From the NCBI GenBank assembly GCA_039026975.1, contig JBCCLI010000197.1, positions 1 to 11,611 of the forward strand: a stretch of DNA of 11,611 nucleotides, written 5' to 3'. The notes below the pieces were generated by a model that was not told the DNA's origin, did not search any database, and saw nothing but the letters and a program-made list of their open reading frames with translations. Each line of letters begins with the position of its first letter. Position 1 is the first letter of the stretch. Positions 1-7,076 of the stretch are shown in pieces. The translations under genes and the position numbers were made by a program. Source of the stretch: JBCBKZ01 sp039026975. Lineage in GTDB: Bacteria; Bacteroidota; Bacteroidia; J057.

Positions 1-129
1 CTGAAAGCCAAAGGAGGTAGTAACACTCAAGCAGGTAATCCCAAGGAACAGCAGATAGTTCATACAGATACGTCTCATACAGATACGTCTCATACAGCTA
101 GATCTCATACAGATACATCTTCAGAGTAG
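1..129 (+). CDS. C-terminal fragment of an unidentified protein with pentapeptide repeat tail
   Basis: Frame 1 is open from the left edge for 42 codons and closes with TAG at 127-129; the other two forward frames hit stops early. The visible tail is hydrophilic, rich in Gly, Ser, Thr, Gln and Lys, and ends in four tandem five-residue units (HTDTS, HTDTS, HTARS, HTDTS) followed by SSE. The 15-bp DNA repeat is in register with the codons, which favours a real reading frame. A low-complexity polar tail like this is usually a disordered C-terminus. The fragment has no recognisable domain, so I do not assign a function. The alternative is that the repeat is non-coding and the frame is open by chance. 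Confidence 0.55.
   Translation: MKAKGGSNTQAGNPKEQQIVHTDTSHTDTSHTARSHTDTSSE
61..120 (+). repeat. Four tandem 15-bp units, in frame
   Basis: Units at 61-75, 76-90, 91-105 and 106-120 share the form CATACAGATACGTCT. The first two are identical, the third differs around GCTAG, and the fourth has one change (ACATCT). The unit length is a multiple of three, so copy-number change would keep the reading frame of the gene ending at 129. Confidence 0.9.
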
Positions 130-427
130 ATAGCCTACAGTAGCTATCCACAAGCTGAAGTTGCCATGCTATTACATCAATTGCTCAGCCCTTGTAGGTG
201 CGGTGGGATAGGATAGGAGAAGGTCAGGGACTGTTGTGGGAATGGTGAGGCCTTAGGTTGGATTTTTTTGCTTTAGATGCATTCTCTGGGAAAAAGTGTA
301 GTCTCTAGAGATACAAGCTGTCCCTCCATCACATGCATTCCAAAAATTTAATGCGTTAACACTTCTTGCCTAGGTGGGTATACATGTTAGCTGTCTGCTC
401 CCTAAATCACGGTTAATAAACTGCTGT
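130..427. other. Gene-free stretch before the first YceI-like gene
   Basis: No convincing coding frame is visible. A six-base-pair hairpin (GATAGC at 129-134, GCTATC at 143-148) touches the stop codon of the preceding gene but has no T-tract. A run of seven T at about 263-269 follows no clear stem. A perfect ten-base palindrome, TCTCTAGAGA, lies at 302-311 and could be a protein-binding site. I found no TAnnTTTG promoter box on the plus strand here, so the start of transcription for the next gene is not located. Confidence 0.4.
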
Positions 428-1858
428 ATGTCAATTTATAAGCTTCAGAAGAGCATAGTATGTCTACTTCTTGCCTTTAGTTCTCACGTCTTAGCAGCGG
501 AGGAACAGGAACTCATTGTATTTTACCAGTCATCAGATGATCAGTTTCTGGAGAATACCTTGCCGCTCATAAAGGCTTATGCATCTGATAGATCTATAAC
601 CTTATATGAGAAAGGGATGGAGGAAGGGCTTCCTGAAGAAATTACCACCACACCTGCTATCATATACCAAAACGCCAAAGGAAGATCCATTTACGCGAGT
701 AGATATATGGAATTCTCCACTATAGAGAATTTTATCCGAACAAGCCGGGTAGTTCCCCAGAGAAAGGTAGACATTCAGAGAGAAGATGTGTTTGTCTGGC
801 AGAATGGTAGAGCGAACATTGTAGCACCCTTAAAAATAACAGATCCTCAAGGAAGGGTTCCATCTGGTTTGCAGCTTGAAGATTGGAAAGAGAAGGTCAA
901 CACCCTCCTGGCAGCGGGCTTTCAGAAATTCTCACGTAAAGAATCTGTCAACCTCAGTCGGACAGACAGGCTATTTTACCTGGACTTACATGCGTATTTC
1001 CAGAAAGATGGCAAGCTGTGGATGTCCATGGAAGTGTATTCTCAATACAGCTGTAAAGATCCTATTTACAGTAATTTTGGAGAATCTATAGAAGGCAGCT
1101 ATGATAATGCATCTGCTTTACTGGCAAAAGTAGCAGAGGTATTTGAGCAGCAGGTATACCAAGCTATGACGGCTTCAAAGATAGGAGATGCCTTCTCTCC
1201 TGTGCCAGGAGGTGTGAGGAATAGCGGTTGGGAGGAACTAGGAATACCTCTACCTGAGCCTGATAAACAGAATGTAGATGCGTTGACAGAAATCCCTGAA
1301 TTACCTAGTTCCTGGATGTTTGGCCAGGCCATGGAAGAGGACATTCCTATTGTGCAGTTCCGCTTCCGAGCGCCTTTAGACAGATACATAGGAGAGATTA
1401 AAAAAATAAGCGGAGAACTTAGTTGGGATGAAGGAACACAGCTTCTGAATGGAAGCTTTGTGGCGGATATGCAGAGCCTGACCATGGGGATGGAGAGCTT
1501 TGATTATAACGTACTGAATAAATATGTGAAAGCTTACCGTTTCCCGAATTCCTCTTTTGAGTTCAGTAGTCAGGTAGATGTGGAATCTATCGAATTTGGG
1601 GAGACGCTTCCCCTTTCAGTGAAGGGAACCTTTGAATTGATGCGAAAGAAGCAGGATGTACAAGTGGTAGCTCAGCTTACGCCCGTCTTGGGGGAGGAAG
1701 GAAATCCGCTCCTAATGGTAAGCGCCTCATTTGAACTAAATGTAGTAGATGACTTCAGAATTAAGGGGCCCGACGGTCCTGATCCTGCTAGAAAGATGAT
1801 GGAATTTGATTTAAACTTTCTCATGAAAGCTGATCATCAGGTTTCAGCTAAACCATAG
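428..1858 (+). CDS. Exported two-domain protein: thioredoxin-like N-terminal region and YceI-like C-terminal domain
   Basis: The frame is open from a GTG at 374, but I choose ATG 428 (476 residues). From there the protein begins with a typical signal peptide: Lys, a hydrophobic stretch (IVCLLLAF), then a cleavage site near VLA|AEEQ at about residue 23. The extra 18 residues from the GTG would spoil it. Residues about 24-110 read like a thioredoxin fold (strand ELIVFY, helix, then a TTPAIIY cis-proline-type motif and a terminal helix) but have no CxxC, so redox activity is unlikely. Residues about 305-470 look like the YceI beta-barrel (FRFRAP, GSFVADMQSL, FPNSSFEFSS, LPLSVKGTFEL); YceI proteins bind isoprenoid lipids in the periplasm. 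The middle part (about 110-300) is not recognised. A second YceI gene follows 285 bp downstream. The YceI call is fairly secure; the thioredoxin-like call is inference. Confidence 0.8.
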   Translation: MSIYKLQKSIVCLLLAFSSHVLAAEEQELIVFYQSSDDQFLENTLPLIKAYASDRSITLYEKGMEEGLPEEITTTPAIIYQNAKGRSIYASRYMEFSTIENFIRTSRVVPQRKVDIQREDVFVWQNGRANIVAPLKITDPQGRVPSGLQLEDWKEKVNTLLAAGFQKFSRKESVNLSRTDRLFYLDLHAYFQKDGKLWMSMEVYSQYSCKDPIYSNFGESIEGSYDNASALLAKVAEVFEQQVYQAMTASKIGDAFSPVPGGVRNSGWEELGIPLPEPDKQNVDALTEIPELPSSWMFGQAMEEDIPIVQFRFRAPLDRYIGEIKKISGELSWDEGTQLLNGSFVADMQSLTMGMESFDYNVLNKYVKAYRFPNSSFEFSSQVDVESIEFGETLPLSVKGTFELMRKKQDVQVVAQLTPVLGEEGNPLLMVSASFELNVVDDFRIKGPDGPDPARKMMEFDLNFLMKADHQVSAKP

Positions 1859-1909
1859 GGGTGATGAATTTGAATAATACTTTTTCCAGTGATACGTCGC
1901 CTTACATCG

Positions 1910-1989
1910 GCAATCCATATCAGCCCAGTGCAATCCATATCAGCCCAGTGCCATCCATATCAGCCCTATGCCGTCCGTATCAGTCCTTT
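1910..1989. repeat. Four tandem 20-bp repeats between the two YceI-like genes
   Basis: Units start at 1910, 1930, 1950 and 1970. The consensus is GCAATCCATATCAGCCCAGT; units 1 and 2 are identical, and units 3 and 4 drift progressively (ATCAGCCCTAT, then CCGTCCGTATCAGTCC). The unit is not a multiple of three, so each copy changes frame, which argues against coding. The rest of the intergenic region (1859-2143) holds a short GC hairpin (GCGGC at 2044-2048 with GCCGC at 2055-2059) and no convincing gene. Confidence 0.9.
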
Positions 1990-2107
1990 GGACTTTTTCT
2001 GCAACCGCCCAAAAAGAAAGGGAAAACACTTATTTCCTCCCATGCGGCATACCAGCCGCCCAAGATCATTGGAGAGACGGCTAACCCACTGAGATAATGA
2101 TTCGGTT

Positions 2108-2115
2108 TTACTTTG
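2108..2115 (+). promoter_or_regulatory. Possible -7 box for the second YceI-like gene
   Basis: TTACTTTG matches the Bacteroidota TAnnTTTG consensus at all but one defined position and lies 28 bp before the start codon. No TTTG element is seen at the right distance upstream, so the call is weak. Confidence 0.25.
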
Positions 2116-2143
2116 ATTTTCAATAAACGACTTAACATATAAA

Positions 2144-2689
2144 ATGATGAAAAACCTACGACCCATTTTCCTTAGCCTACTTGTAGCAGGGATATTATGT
2201 TCCTTTACTCAGATAGGAATTGTGAGTAGCGAGGATACCCCTGGAACTATCCAGGCTATAGGTAATGCTGGATCTGATCAGGTCTTTACCTTCACTAAGT
2301 GGAACTTTACTAAAGCCCAGCTTCCAGAAGAGAATATGGAGAATATCCAACTAGAGATAGAGATCAATACTTCCTCCCTATCCTGCGATTGGAAAGACCT
2401 GGAGAAAAATATTAAAAAGAAGAAGGATTATTTCTATGTAAAGAAGTTCCCCACAGCCAGCATTGCCATTGATGGAGCTACTAAAAATGAAGACGGTACT
2501 TATACTACGGAGGCTATGCTCAGCCTAAGGAACAAAGAAAAACCCGTCACTCTCACCTTTAATGTGTCAGAGGAGAAACCTTATCAGGTAAAAGGTGAAG
2601 GGATTATCCAAAGAAGACAGTTTGGCTTTAGCGGCAATGGCCCTAAGGATGAGGTACCTGTGAGTTTTGAGGTTACGCTACCGTTTTAA
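2144..2689 (+). CDS. Exported YceI-family protein
   Basis: This is a 181-residue protein, about the usual length for a single YceI domain plus a signal peptide. Residues 1-28 form the signal: charged start (MMKNLR), hydrophobic core (IFLSLLVAGILC), and cleavage probably near VSS. The Cys in the core is not preceded by a proper lipobox, so a lipoprotein is unlikely. The mature part has the YceI pattern: FTFTKWNF, an IEINTSSL strand, a KDYFYVKKFPTASI helix-strand segment, an LSLRNKEKPVTLTFNV hairpin, and a GFSG segment near the C-terminus. YceI domains are lipocalin-like barrels that bind long isoprenoid chains such as quinone or polyprenyl lipids; the ligand here is unknown. The start could be either of two adjacent ATGs (2144 or 2147). 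It may be transcribed with the YceI-like gene upstream or from its own promoter. Confidence 0.88.
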   Translation: MMKNLRPIFLSLLVAGILCSFTQIGIVSSEDTPGTIQAIGNAGSDQVFTFTKWNFTKAQLPEENMENIQLEIEINTSSLSCDWKDLEKNIKKKKDYFYVKKFPTASIAIDGATKNEDGTYTTEAMLSLRNKEKPVTLTFNVSEEKPYQVKGEGIIQRRQFGFSGNGPKDEVPVSFEVTLPF

Positions 2690-2708
2690 ATAGGAGTCCT
2701 AAATGAAT

Positions 2709-2734
2709 TCAGGGAGATCATTCAGGTCTCCTGA
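2709..2734. terminator. Hairpin between convergent genes, possible bidirectional terminator
   Basis: TCAGGGAGA (2709-2717) pairs with TCTCCTGA (2727-2734) with one bulged G and a nine-base loop. It sits 20 bp after the YceI stop and 29 bp after the smc stop on the other strand, where a shared terminator is expected. Neither side has a strong T-tract, so intrinsic termination is plausible but not certain. Confidence 0.5.
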
Positions 2735-2762
2735 TAGTATTTATGGATATAGGTTAGGCTCT

Positions 2763-5700
2763 CTACGCCACCTGCTCCGCCACATCTGTAGGAAGGTCTT
2801 CCAGGTCTATGGGTAATACGCGTGAGATGCCTCTTTCTTCCATGGTTACCCCGTAAATGACATTGGTTTGGGCCATGGTACGCTTGTTATGCGTGACTAT
2901 GATGAACTGAGACATCTGAGCGAAGTCGCGGATGATGTTATTGAACTTGTCTATGTTAGCATCATCCAGTGGGGCGTCTACCTCATCGAACACACAGAAA
3001 GGCGCAGGCTTGATCAGGTAAATGGCAAATAGAAGGGCTACGGCCGTAAGCGTCTTTTCTCCACCGGAAAGCTGCTTGATGGTCAGGGGACGTTTCCCTT
3101 TAGGCTGAGCAATGATGTTGATCTCAGACTCCAACGGATTCTCAGGGTCCAGCAGTACCAAATCGCACTTATCTTCTTCCATGAAGAGGCTTCGGAATAC
3201 CCGTTGAAAGTTATCCCTTACGGTAGTAAAGGTTTCCAGGAACTTCTCCTTAGCCGTCTGATCTATCTCTGCAATGGTGGTCAGGAGAGACTCTTTAGCT
3301 TCTAGCAAATCTTCCTTTTGGCCATTAATGAAGTCAAAGCGTTCCTTCATCTCATTGAAGGCTTCCACCGCCATAGGATTGATTTCTCCGAACCGTTGAA
3401 CCTTGGCCCTGAGGTCTTGAACTTGTTGTTCTATTTTTTCCTGCTGGTAATTCTCAGGAAAATCTTCAAACAGGTCCTCTTCTCTTAGCTTACTGATGTC
3501 TATGTCAAACTCCACCCGCATACGCTCCCGTAGAGAGTTGAACTCCAGCTTGATTTCTGTCTGATTGCTTTCCAGTTGGCGCTGTTTCTCCAGCACTTCT
3601 TCTCGCTGGCGGCGTTCATGGGTTAGGTTTTCTTCTACTTCTGTCAGGTTATTCCGCGTCTGAGCCACTTGCTCTTCTATGATGCCTACCGTGGACTCCA
3701 TACTCTTTTTCTGCTCATACATCTGAATGATATTGTCATCATCCTCCTGGTTAGAATGAATGATTTCGTCCATGTCTGCTGCCACTTTTTTGAGGTCTTC
3801 ATTCAGCTTAGTCTGGTTATTGAGGTAGCGCTGGATCTGGCCATCTACCAATTGCAGCTCGTTAGCAAGCGCCTGAAACTGATTCTGTTGCTGAATAAGA
3901 GTGATGTGGGCCTGATTATAGGTCTGGGTGAGCGCTTCCAATGAATCCTGCGCACTCTCCATCTCATGCCTTCTGACTTCAAAGGAGCTTTTATTCTGGA
4001 GTAACTCTTCTTCCTTTTGCTTAATCAAAGGTTGGATTTCCGCTAACTCTTGTTCCAACTGCTTTTGCTGAGTAATTAAAGCATCAGAGCGTTGACCCAC
4101 TCTGGAAATAAACTCCCTATACTCTTTTTCTCTGGATTGGAGAACAGATAAGTCGCGCTGCTTTTCCTGTAGCTGTTGGCTGAGGGAATCCAGTTCTTTT
4201 CTGTAGGATACCTGCTTACGCTCAAGAAGCTTCTGCTGCAGTTTCTCCAGTAAGGTCTTCTCCTCTGTTAGTTTCTTTTGAAGCTTACTGATATCCTTAT
4301 CCAGCTTATCCAGGTTCTTAGCTCTCCCCAGGCGTTTTCCTTCAAACAGTCCTAGGGATCCTCCACTCATGATGTACTTTCTCCGGCTAAGATTCCCTGT
4401 TTGGGTCAGAAAAATACTTCCTTCTTCAATATCATCTGGGATCAACCTTTCTTCAGGAACCAGATAGACATTATCTAATAGGTAGGCAGCCAGCTTTTTA
4501 TAGGGTTGGGCTACATCTACCACATCCATGGCTGCCTGCGCCTGGGTGAAGAGTAAGGGAGTAGAGGGTTTATAATTATCTAGTTCTTCTAGCACAAAGA
4601 AGTTAGCCCTTCCCTTAGCGGCATCTGCCAGTAGATGTACGGCTAGGGCAGCATCTTTGCGGGTGGGGACTATATAATAGCTCAGGTATGTATCCAGATA
4701 ATTCTCCAGGGCTACCTTGTATTCTTCCGGACAGCTAAAGATGTCTGACAGAAGGGGGGCATTCTTAATCCATTGAGCATTCTTTTTCAGGAATTTTACA
4801 CTCTCAGGAAAGCCCTCTAAGTTTTCTACCAAGCTCTTGGTGAGGTTAAACTCATTCTGTCGTGCGTCAAGCAGGCGATTACTCTTGTATACCTGGTCTT
4901 TAGCTTGGGTGAGGAGTAGTTCTGTCTCTTCTATATTTTTCTGATGGGAGTCTGATTTTTCTCGGAGCTCCTGAACCTGTTTTTCCAGAGAAGAGGTAAT
5001 CTCGTGTAGGGATTCTGACTTCTCAGTAAAAGCATCCAGGTCTTCAGAGCGTTGGTTTCTGTCTTCCTCTGCACGCTGTAATTCTCCCTTCAAGCTCTCA
5101 TGCTGGACCAGCTTGATCTCCTTGTCCCTGTTGAGTTGCTGGACTTCTGTAGTAAGCGAATTTACCTGCTCTTGTAGAGACTGGAAGAGGGTTTTCTGTT
5201 CCTCAAATACTTTTCTGGCTTGCTCTGTCTGAGCTTTTAGGTTGCCTTCTTCCTGCTCATGCCTGCTTAGGGTTTCCCGCTGTATGTTGACTTTGCTGGA
5301 AAGCTCATCATGAAGGGACTCATTCTCAGACTTTTGTTTTTGTTCCGTTTGTAGTTGGTCCTGCAGTGAGACTTCTCTTTGCCGTAGAAACTTTAGACGT
5401 TCATTCTTAATAGACTTTTGGGTTTCTACTGACTGTATTTTGCGGGTATGCTGGTGTAGCTGTTCACGGGCGGAACCTAGCCTGTCCTCATGGTCTAGTT
5501 GTATCTTCTTGAGGTCTAGCATACGAGCCTCCTGCTGTGCCAGAGAGCTCTGATGGGCCAGCAGCTTATCTGCTAAATTTTTAGAGAGAATTTCTATCTG
5601 TTTCTGCTTCTCCCGTATAGTGCCCATAGTGAGGTAGGCATATTGGGAGCTAGTCAATCTGTACTGCTCTTTGATCTCAAAATACTTCTGTGTACGTCTT

Positions 5701-6326
5701 GCTTGTCTCTCAAGGGTCTTCAGGTTTTTCTCTATCTCAAACAGTAGGTCTTCCACCCTTTCCAGGTCTGCATCTGTATCCTGTAATTTTTTGAGGGTTT
5801 GTCGCTTTCTGATTTTGTATTTAGAAATTCCAGCCGCCTCCTCAAAAAACTTCCTCCGTTCATTGTCTTTATTCGTGAGAATTTCATCCACCATTTTCAG
5901 TTCTATGATGGCATAGGAGTCAGAACTGACCCCAGTATCCATAAACAGGCTATGGATGTCTTTTAGGCGGCAGCTTACCCCATTTATCTGGTATTCACTT
6001 TCGCCACTCCTATATAGCTTTCGGGTAATGGTTACGGTAGTGTATTCAGTGGGGAGGAGATTCTTAGTATTTTCAAAGGTAAGAGAGACTTCTGCAAAGT
6101 TTCCTTTTCGCTTTTTCTGGGTCCCGTTAAAGATGATATTCTCCATCTTATCAGAGCGTAGGTTACCCGTTTTTTGTTCTCCCAGTACCCAGCGAATAGA
6201 GTCCACTACATTGGATTTCCCGCAACCATTTGGGCCCACAATCCCGGTAATTCCACCGTCAAATACGAATTTTGTACGCTCGGCAAAACTCTTAAACCCC
6301 AGTATTTCCAGACTTTTCAGTAACAT
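2763..6326 (-). CDS. smc: Chromosome segregation protein SMC
   Basis: At 1187 residues this is full length for a bacterial SMC, the ATPase that dimerises, embraces DNA and organises and segregates the chromosome, usually with ScpA and ScpB (not in this window). Visible in order: Walker A GPNGCGKSN at 31-39, R-loop Arg57, a long heptad-rich coiled coil, a hinge at about 500-660 containing GRANFFVLEELD and MSGGSLGLFEGKRLGR, the returning coiled coil, the ABC signature LSGGEK at 1086-1091, Walker B FCVFDE with Glu1115, the D-loop VDAPLDDAN, and the switch His in IIVTHNK. The Q-loop is odd: where Bacillus SMC reads SIISQGKVEEIL this one reads AIIELKMVDEIL, with Leu143 in the Gln position. The start fits the usual MxLKSLEIxGFKSF beginning of the family. 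It is divergent from the small membrane protein gene and converges on the YceI gene. Confidence 0.98.
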   Translation of the reverse strand: MLLKSLEILGFKSFAERTKFVFDGGITGIVGPNGCGKSNVVDSIRWVLGEQKTGNLRSDKMENIIFNGTQKKRKGNFAEVSLTFENTKNLLPTEYTTVTITRKLYRSGESEYQINGVSCRLKDIHSLFMDTGVSSDSYAIIELKMVDEILTNKDNERRKFFEEAAGISKYKIRKRQTLKKLQDTDADLERVEDLLFEIEKNLKTLERQARRTQKYFEIKEQYRLTSSQYAYLTMGTIREKQKQIEILSKNLADKLLAHQSSLAQQEARMLDLKKIQLDHEDRLGSAREQLHQHTRKIQSVETQKSIKNERLKFLRQREVSLQDQLQTEQKQKSENESLHDELSSKVNIQRETLSRHEQEEGNLKAQTEQARKVFEEQKTLFQSLQEQVNSLTTEVQQLNRDKEIKLVQHESLKGELQRAEEDRNQRSEDLDAFTEKSESLHEITSSLEKQVQELREKSDSHQKNIEETELLLTQAKDQVYKSNRLLDARQNEFNLTKSLVENLEGFPESVKFLKKNAQWIKNAPLLSDIFSCPEEYKVALENYLDTYLSYYIVPTRKDAALAVHLLADAAKGRANFFVLEELDNYKPSTPLLFTQAQAAMDVVDVAQPYKKLAAYLLDNVYLVPEERLIPDDIEEGSIFLTQTGNLSRRKYIMSGGSLGLFEGKRLGRAKNLDKLDKDISKLQKKLTEEKTLLEKLQQKLLERKQVSYRKELDSLSQQLQEKQRDLSVLQSREKEYREFISRVGQRSDALITQQKQLEQELAEIQPLIKQKEEELLQNKSSFEVRRHEMESAQDSLEALTQTYNQAHITLIQQQNQFQALANELQLVDGQIQRYLNNQTKLNEDLKKVAADMDEIIHSNQEDDDNIIQMYEQKKSMESTVGIIEEQVAQTRNNLTEVEENLTHERRQREEVLEKQRQLESNQTEIKLEFNSLRERMRVEFDIDISKLREEDLFEDFPENYQQEKIEQQVQDLRAKVQRFGEINPMAVEAFNEMKERFDFINGQKEDLLEAKESLLTTIAEIDQTAKEKFLETFTTVRDNFQRVFRSLFMEEDKCDLVLLDPENPLESEINIIAQPKGKRPLTIKQLSGGEKTLTAVALLFAIYLIKPAPFCVFDEVDAPLDDANIDKFNNIIRDFAQMSQFIIVTHNKRTMAQTNVIYGVTMEERGISRVLPIDLEDLPTDVAEQVA

Positions 6327-6330
6327 CTTG

Positions 6331-6362
6331 TTTGTGTAAACTAAGGGAAATCAGTAGTTTAG
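6331..6362 (+). promoter_or_regulatory. Candidate Bacteroidota-type promoter in the smc divergent region
   Basis: TTTG (6331-6334), then 20 bp, then TAGTTTAG (6355-6362) fits the -33 TTTG and -7 TAnnTTTG layout with one mismatch. It points at the plus-strand gene starting at 6394. It overlaps the presumed 5' leader of smc, so the two transcription units could influence each other. Confidence 0.4.
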
Positions 6363-6393
6363 GACTTGTATCTCTCGAAAAAACAATTAGAAA

Positions 6394-6735
6394 TTGATCT
6401 CTGGAATTTATATTCTATGTGCCATTGTAGGGGCGGCAGTGATCTTCCTGCTTGTGCTTCGTATCCGATATAATACCCTTAAAAGTGGTTCCAAAGATAA
6501 GAAGCGGATCATACAACGCATAATAAAAGTGGATAAGTCAGTTCCGCAGGAGGAAGCTTTTCTTCCTGGGAGTAGGGCAGGGGGGAGTTCACATGCCTAC
6601 GAGGATGTGATGGAACAGGGGCTATCTGTAGAAAGACTTAAGCCTGATAAAAAAAGATTTAGTAAATTAGGGACTAGGGAAGAAATCAAACGTGCTTTTT
6701 TATTAGATGAATTACTGAGGAGAAAGGTACGTTAA
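6394..6735 (+). CDS. Small single-helix membrane protein, unknown function, probable TTG start
   Basis: It has 113 residues. An in-frame TAG at 6388-6390 lies six bases before the TTG at 6394, and no ATG occurs in frame until residue 72, so TTG is the best start; it is the only early one that keeps the whole N-terminal helix. Residues about 4-23 (IYILCAIVGAAVIFLLVLRI) form one transmembrane segment. A strongly basic stretch follows (KSGSKDKKRIIQRIIK), which by the positive-inside rule puts the remainder in the cytoplasm. The C-terminal half is charged and probably helical, ending in LLRRKVR. I do not recognise a family. It is divergent from smc and 56 bp upstream of the 72-residue gene, probably in the same transcript. 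Codon use resembles that of its neighbours. Confidence 0.75.
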   Translation: MISGIYILCAIVGAAVIFLLVLRIRYNTLKSGSKDKKRIIQRIIKVDKSVPQEEAFLPGSRAGGSSHAYEDVMEQGLSVERLKPDKKRFSKLGTREEIKRAFLLDELLRRKVR

Positions 6736-6791
6736 ACGTAAATAACCTTGGGAGCGAATTCTGCGTAGCAGTATATAGAGAAAATACGTGT

Positions 6792-7010
6792 ATGAAGAAA
6801 GTTCAAGCTAAGGTGGTCTATCAGGATATTTCTGGTGGATTCTGGGGAATAGAAACTCAATCTGGTGAGAAGTTACAACCAGACTCTGACATACCTGCCA
6901 AATTTAAGAAAGACGGATTAGCAGTAGAGGTTTCTTATAAGCCTTCTTCTGCATTCAGTATTTTCATGTGGGGTAAGAGCGTGGAGGTATTAAACATTTC
7001 AAAAGCCTGA
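6792..7010 (+). CDS. 72-residue conserved-type small protein, unknown function
   Basis: This is a compact soluble protein with no signal peptide or membrane segment. It alternates short strands (QAKVVYQD, FWGIETQSGEKLQP, LAVEVSYKP, KSVEVLNI) and carries GGFWGI near residue 15 and an IFMWGKSVEV segment near the C-terminus. This pattern resembles a widespread uncharacterised family of small beta-rich, possibly OB-like proteins that I know only from similar sequences; the match is from memory and not confirmed. The ATG at 6792 is the only sensible start. It lies between the one-helix protein gene and a clear stem-loop terminator, so it is probably the last gene of a two-gene unit. Confidence 0.75.
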   Translation: MKKVQAKVVYQDISGGFWGIETQSGEKLQPDSDIPAKFKKDGLAVEVSYKPSSAFSIFMWGKSVEVLNISKA

Positions 7011-7024
7011 GATACTTATTTATT

Positions 7025-7054
7025 TAGCCGTTCCAACAACGGCTATTATTTTTT
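7025..7054 (+). terminator. Intrinsic terminator after the two small genes
   Basis: A perfect eight-base-pair stem, TAGCCGTT (7025-7032) with AACGGCTA (7038-7045), has a five-base loop CCAAC and is followed by TTATTTTTT. It is 15 bp after the 72-residue gene. The tail plus the next base (TATTTTTTG) also resembles a -7 promoter box with one extra base, so it might help start transcription of the subtilase gene. Confidence 0.85.
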
Positions 7055-7076
7055 GGGAGAAGATTAAGAAGAAGAT

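Noticed and set aside
129..148. Hairpin at the stop codon of the left-edge gene as a terminator
   Set aside because: Only six base pairs and no T-tract follows on the plus strand.
374..427. GTG start at 374 for the two-domain YceI-like protein
   Set aside because: It adds 18 residues before a well-formed signal peptide that begins at ATG 428.
1910..1989. CRISPR-like array
   Set aside because: The repeats are directly adjacent, with no spacers between them, and there are no cas genes.
1861..2097. Short open frames through the repeat region between the YceI-like genes
   Set aside because: The 20-bp unit shifts frame at each copy, two overlapping frames give similar repeat peptides, and neither shows a domain or signal peptide.
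3669..3944. Plus-strand open frame inside smc
   Set aside because: It is antisense to the conserved SMC coiled coil and has no independent support.
6748..6777. TTGGGA, 18 bp, TATATA as a sigma-70 type promoter before the 72-residue gene
   Set aside because: Bacteroidota primary sigma factors use a different consensus, and the gene is probably transcribed with the one upstream.
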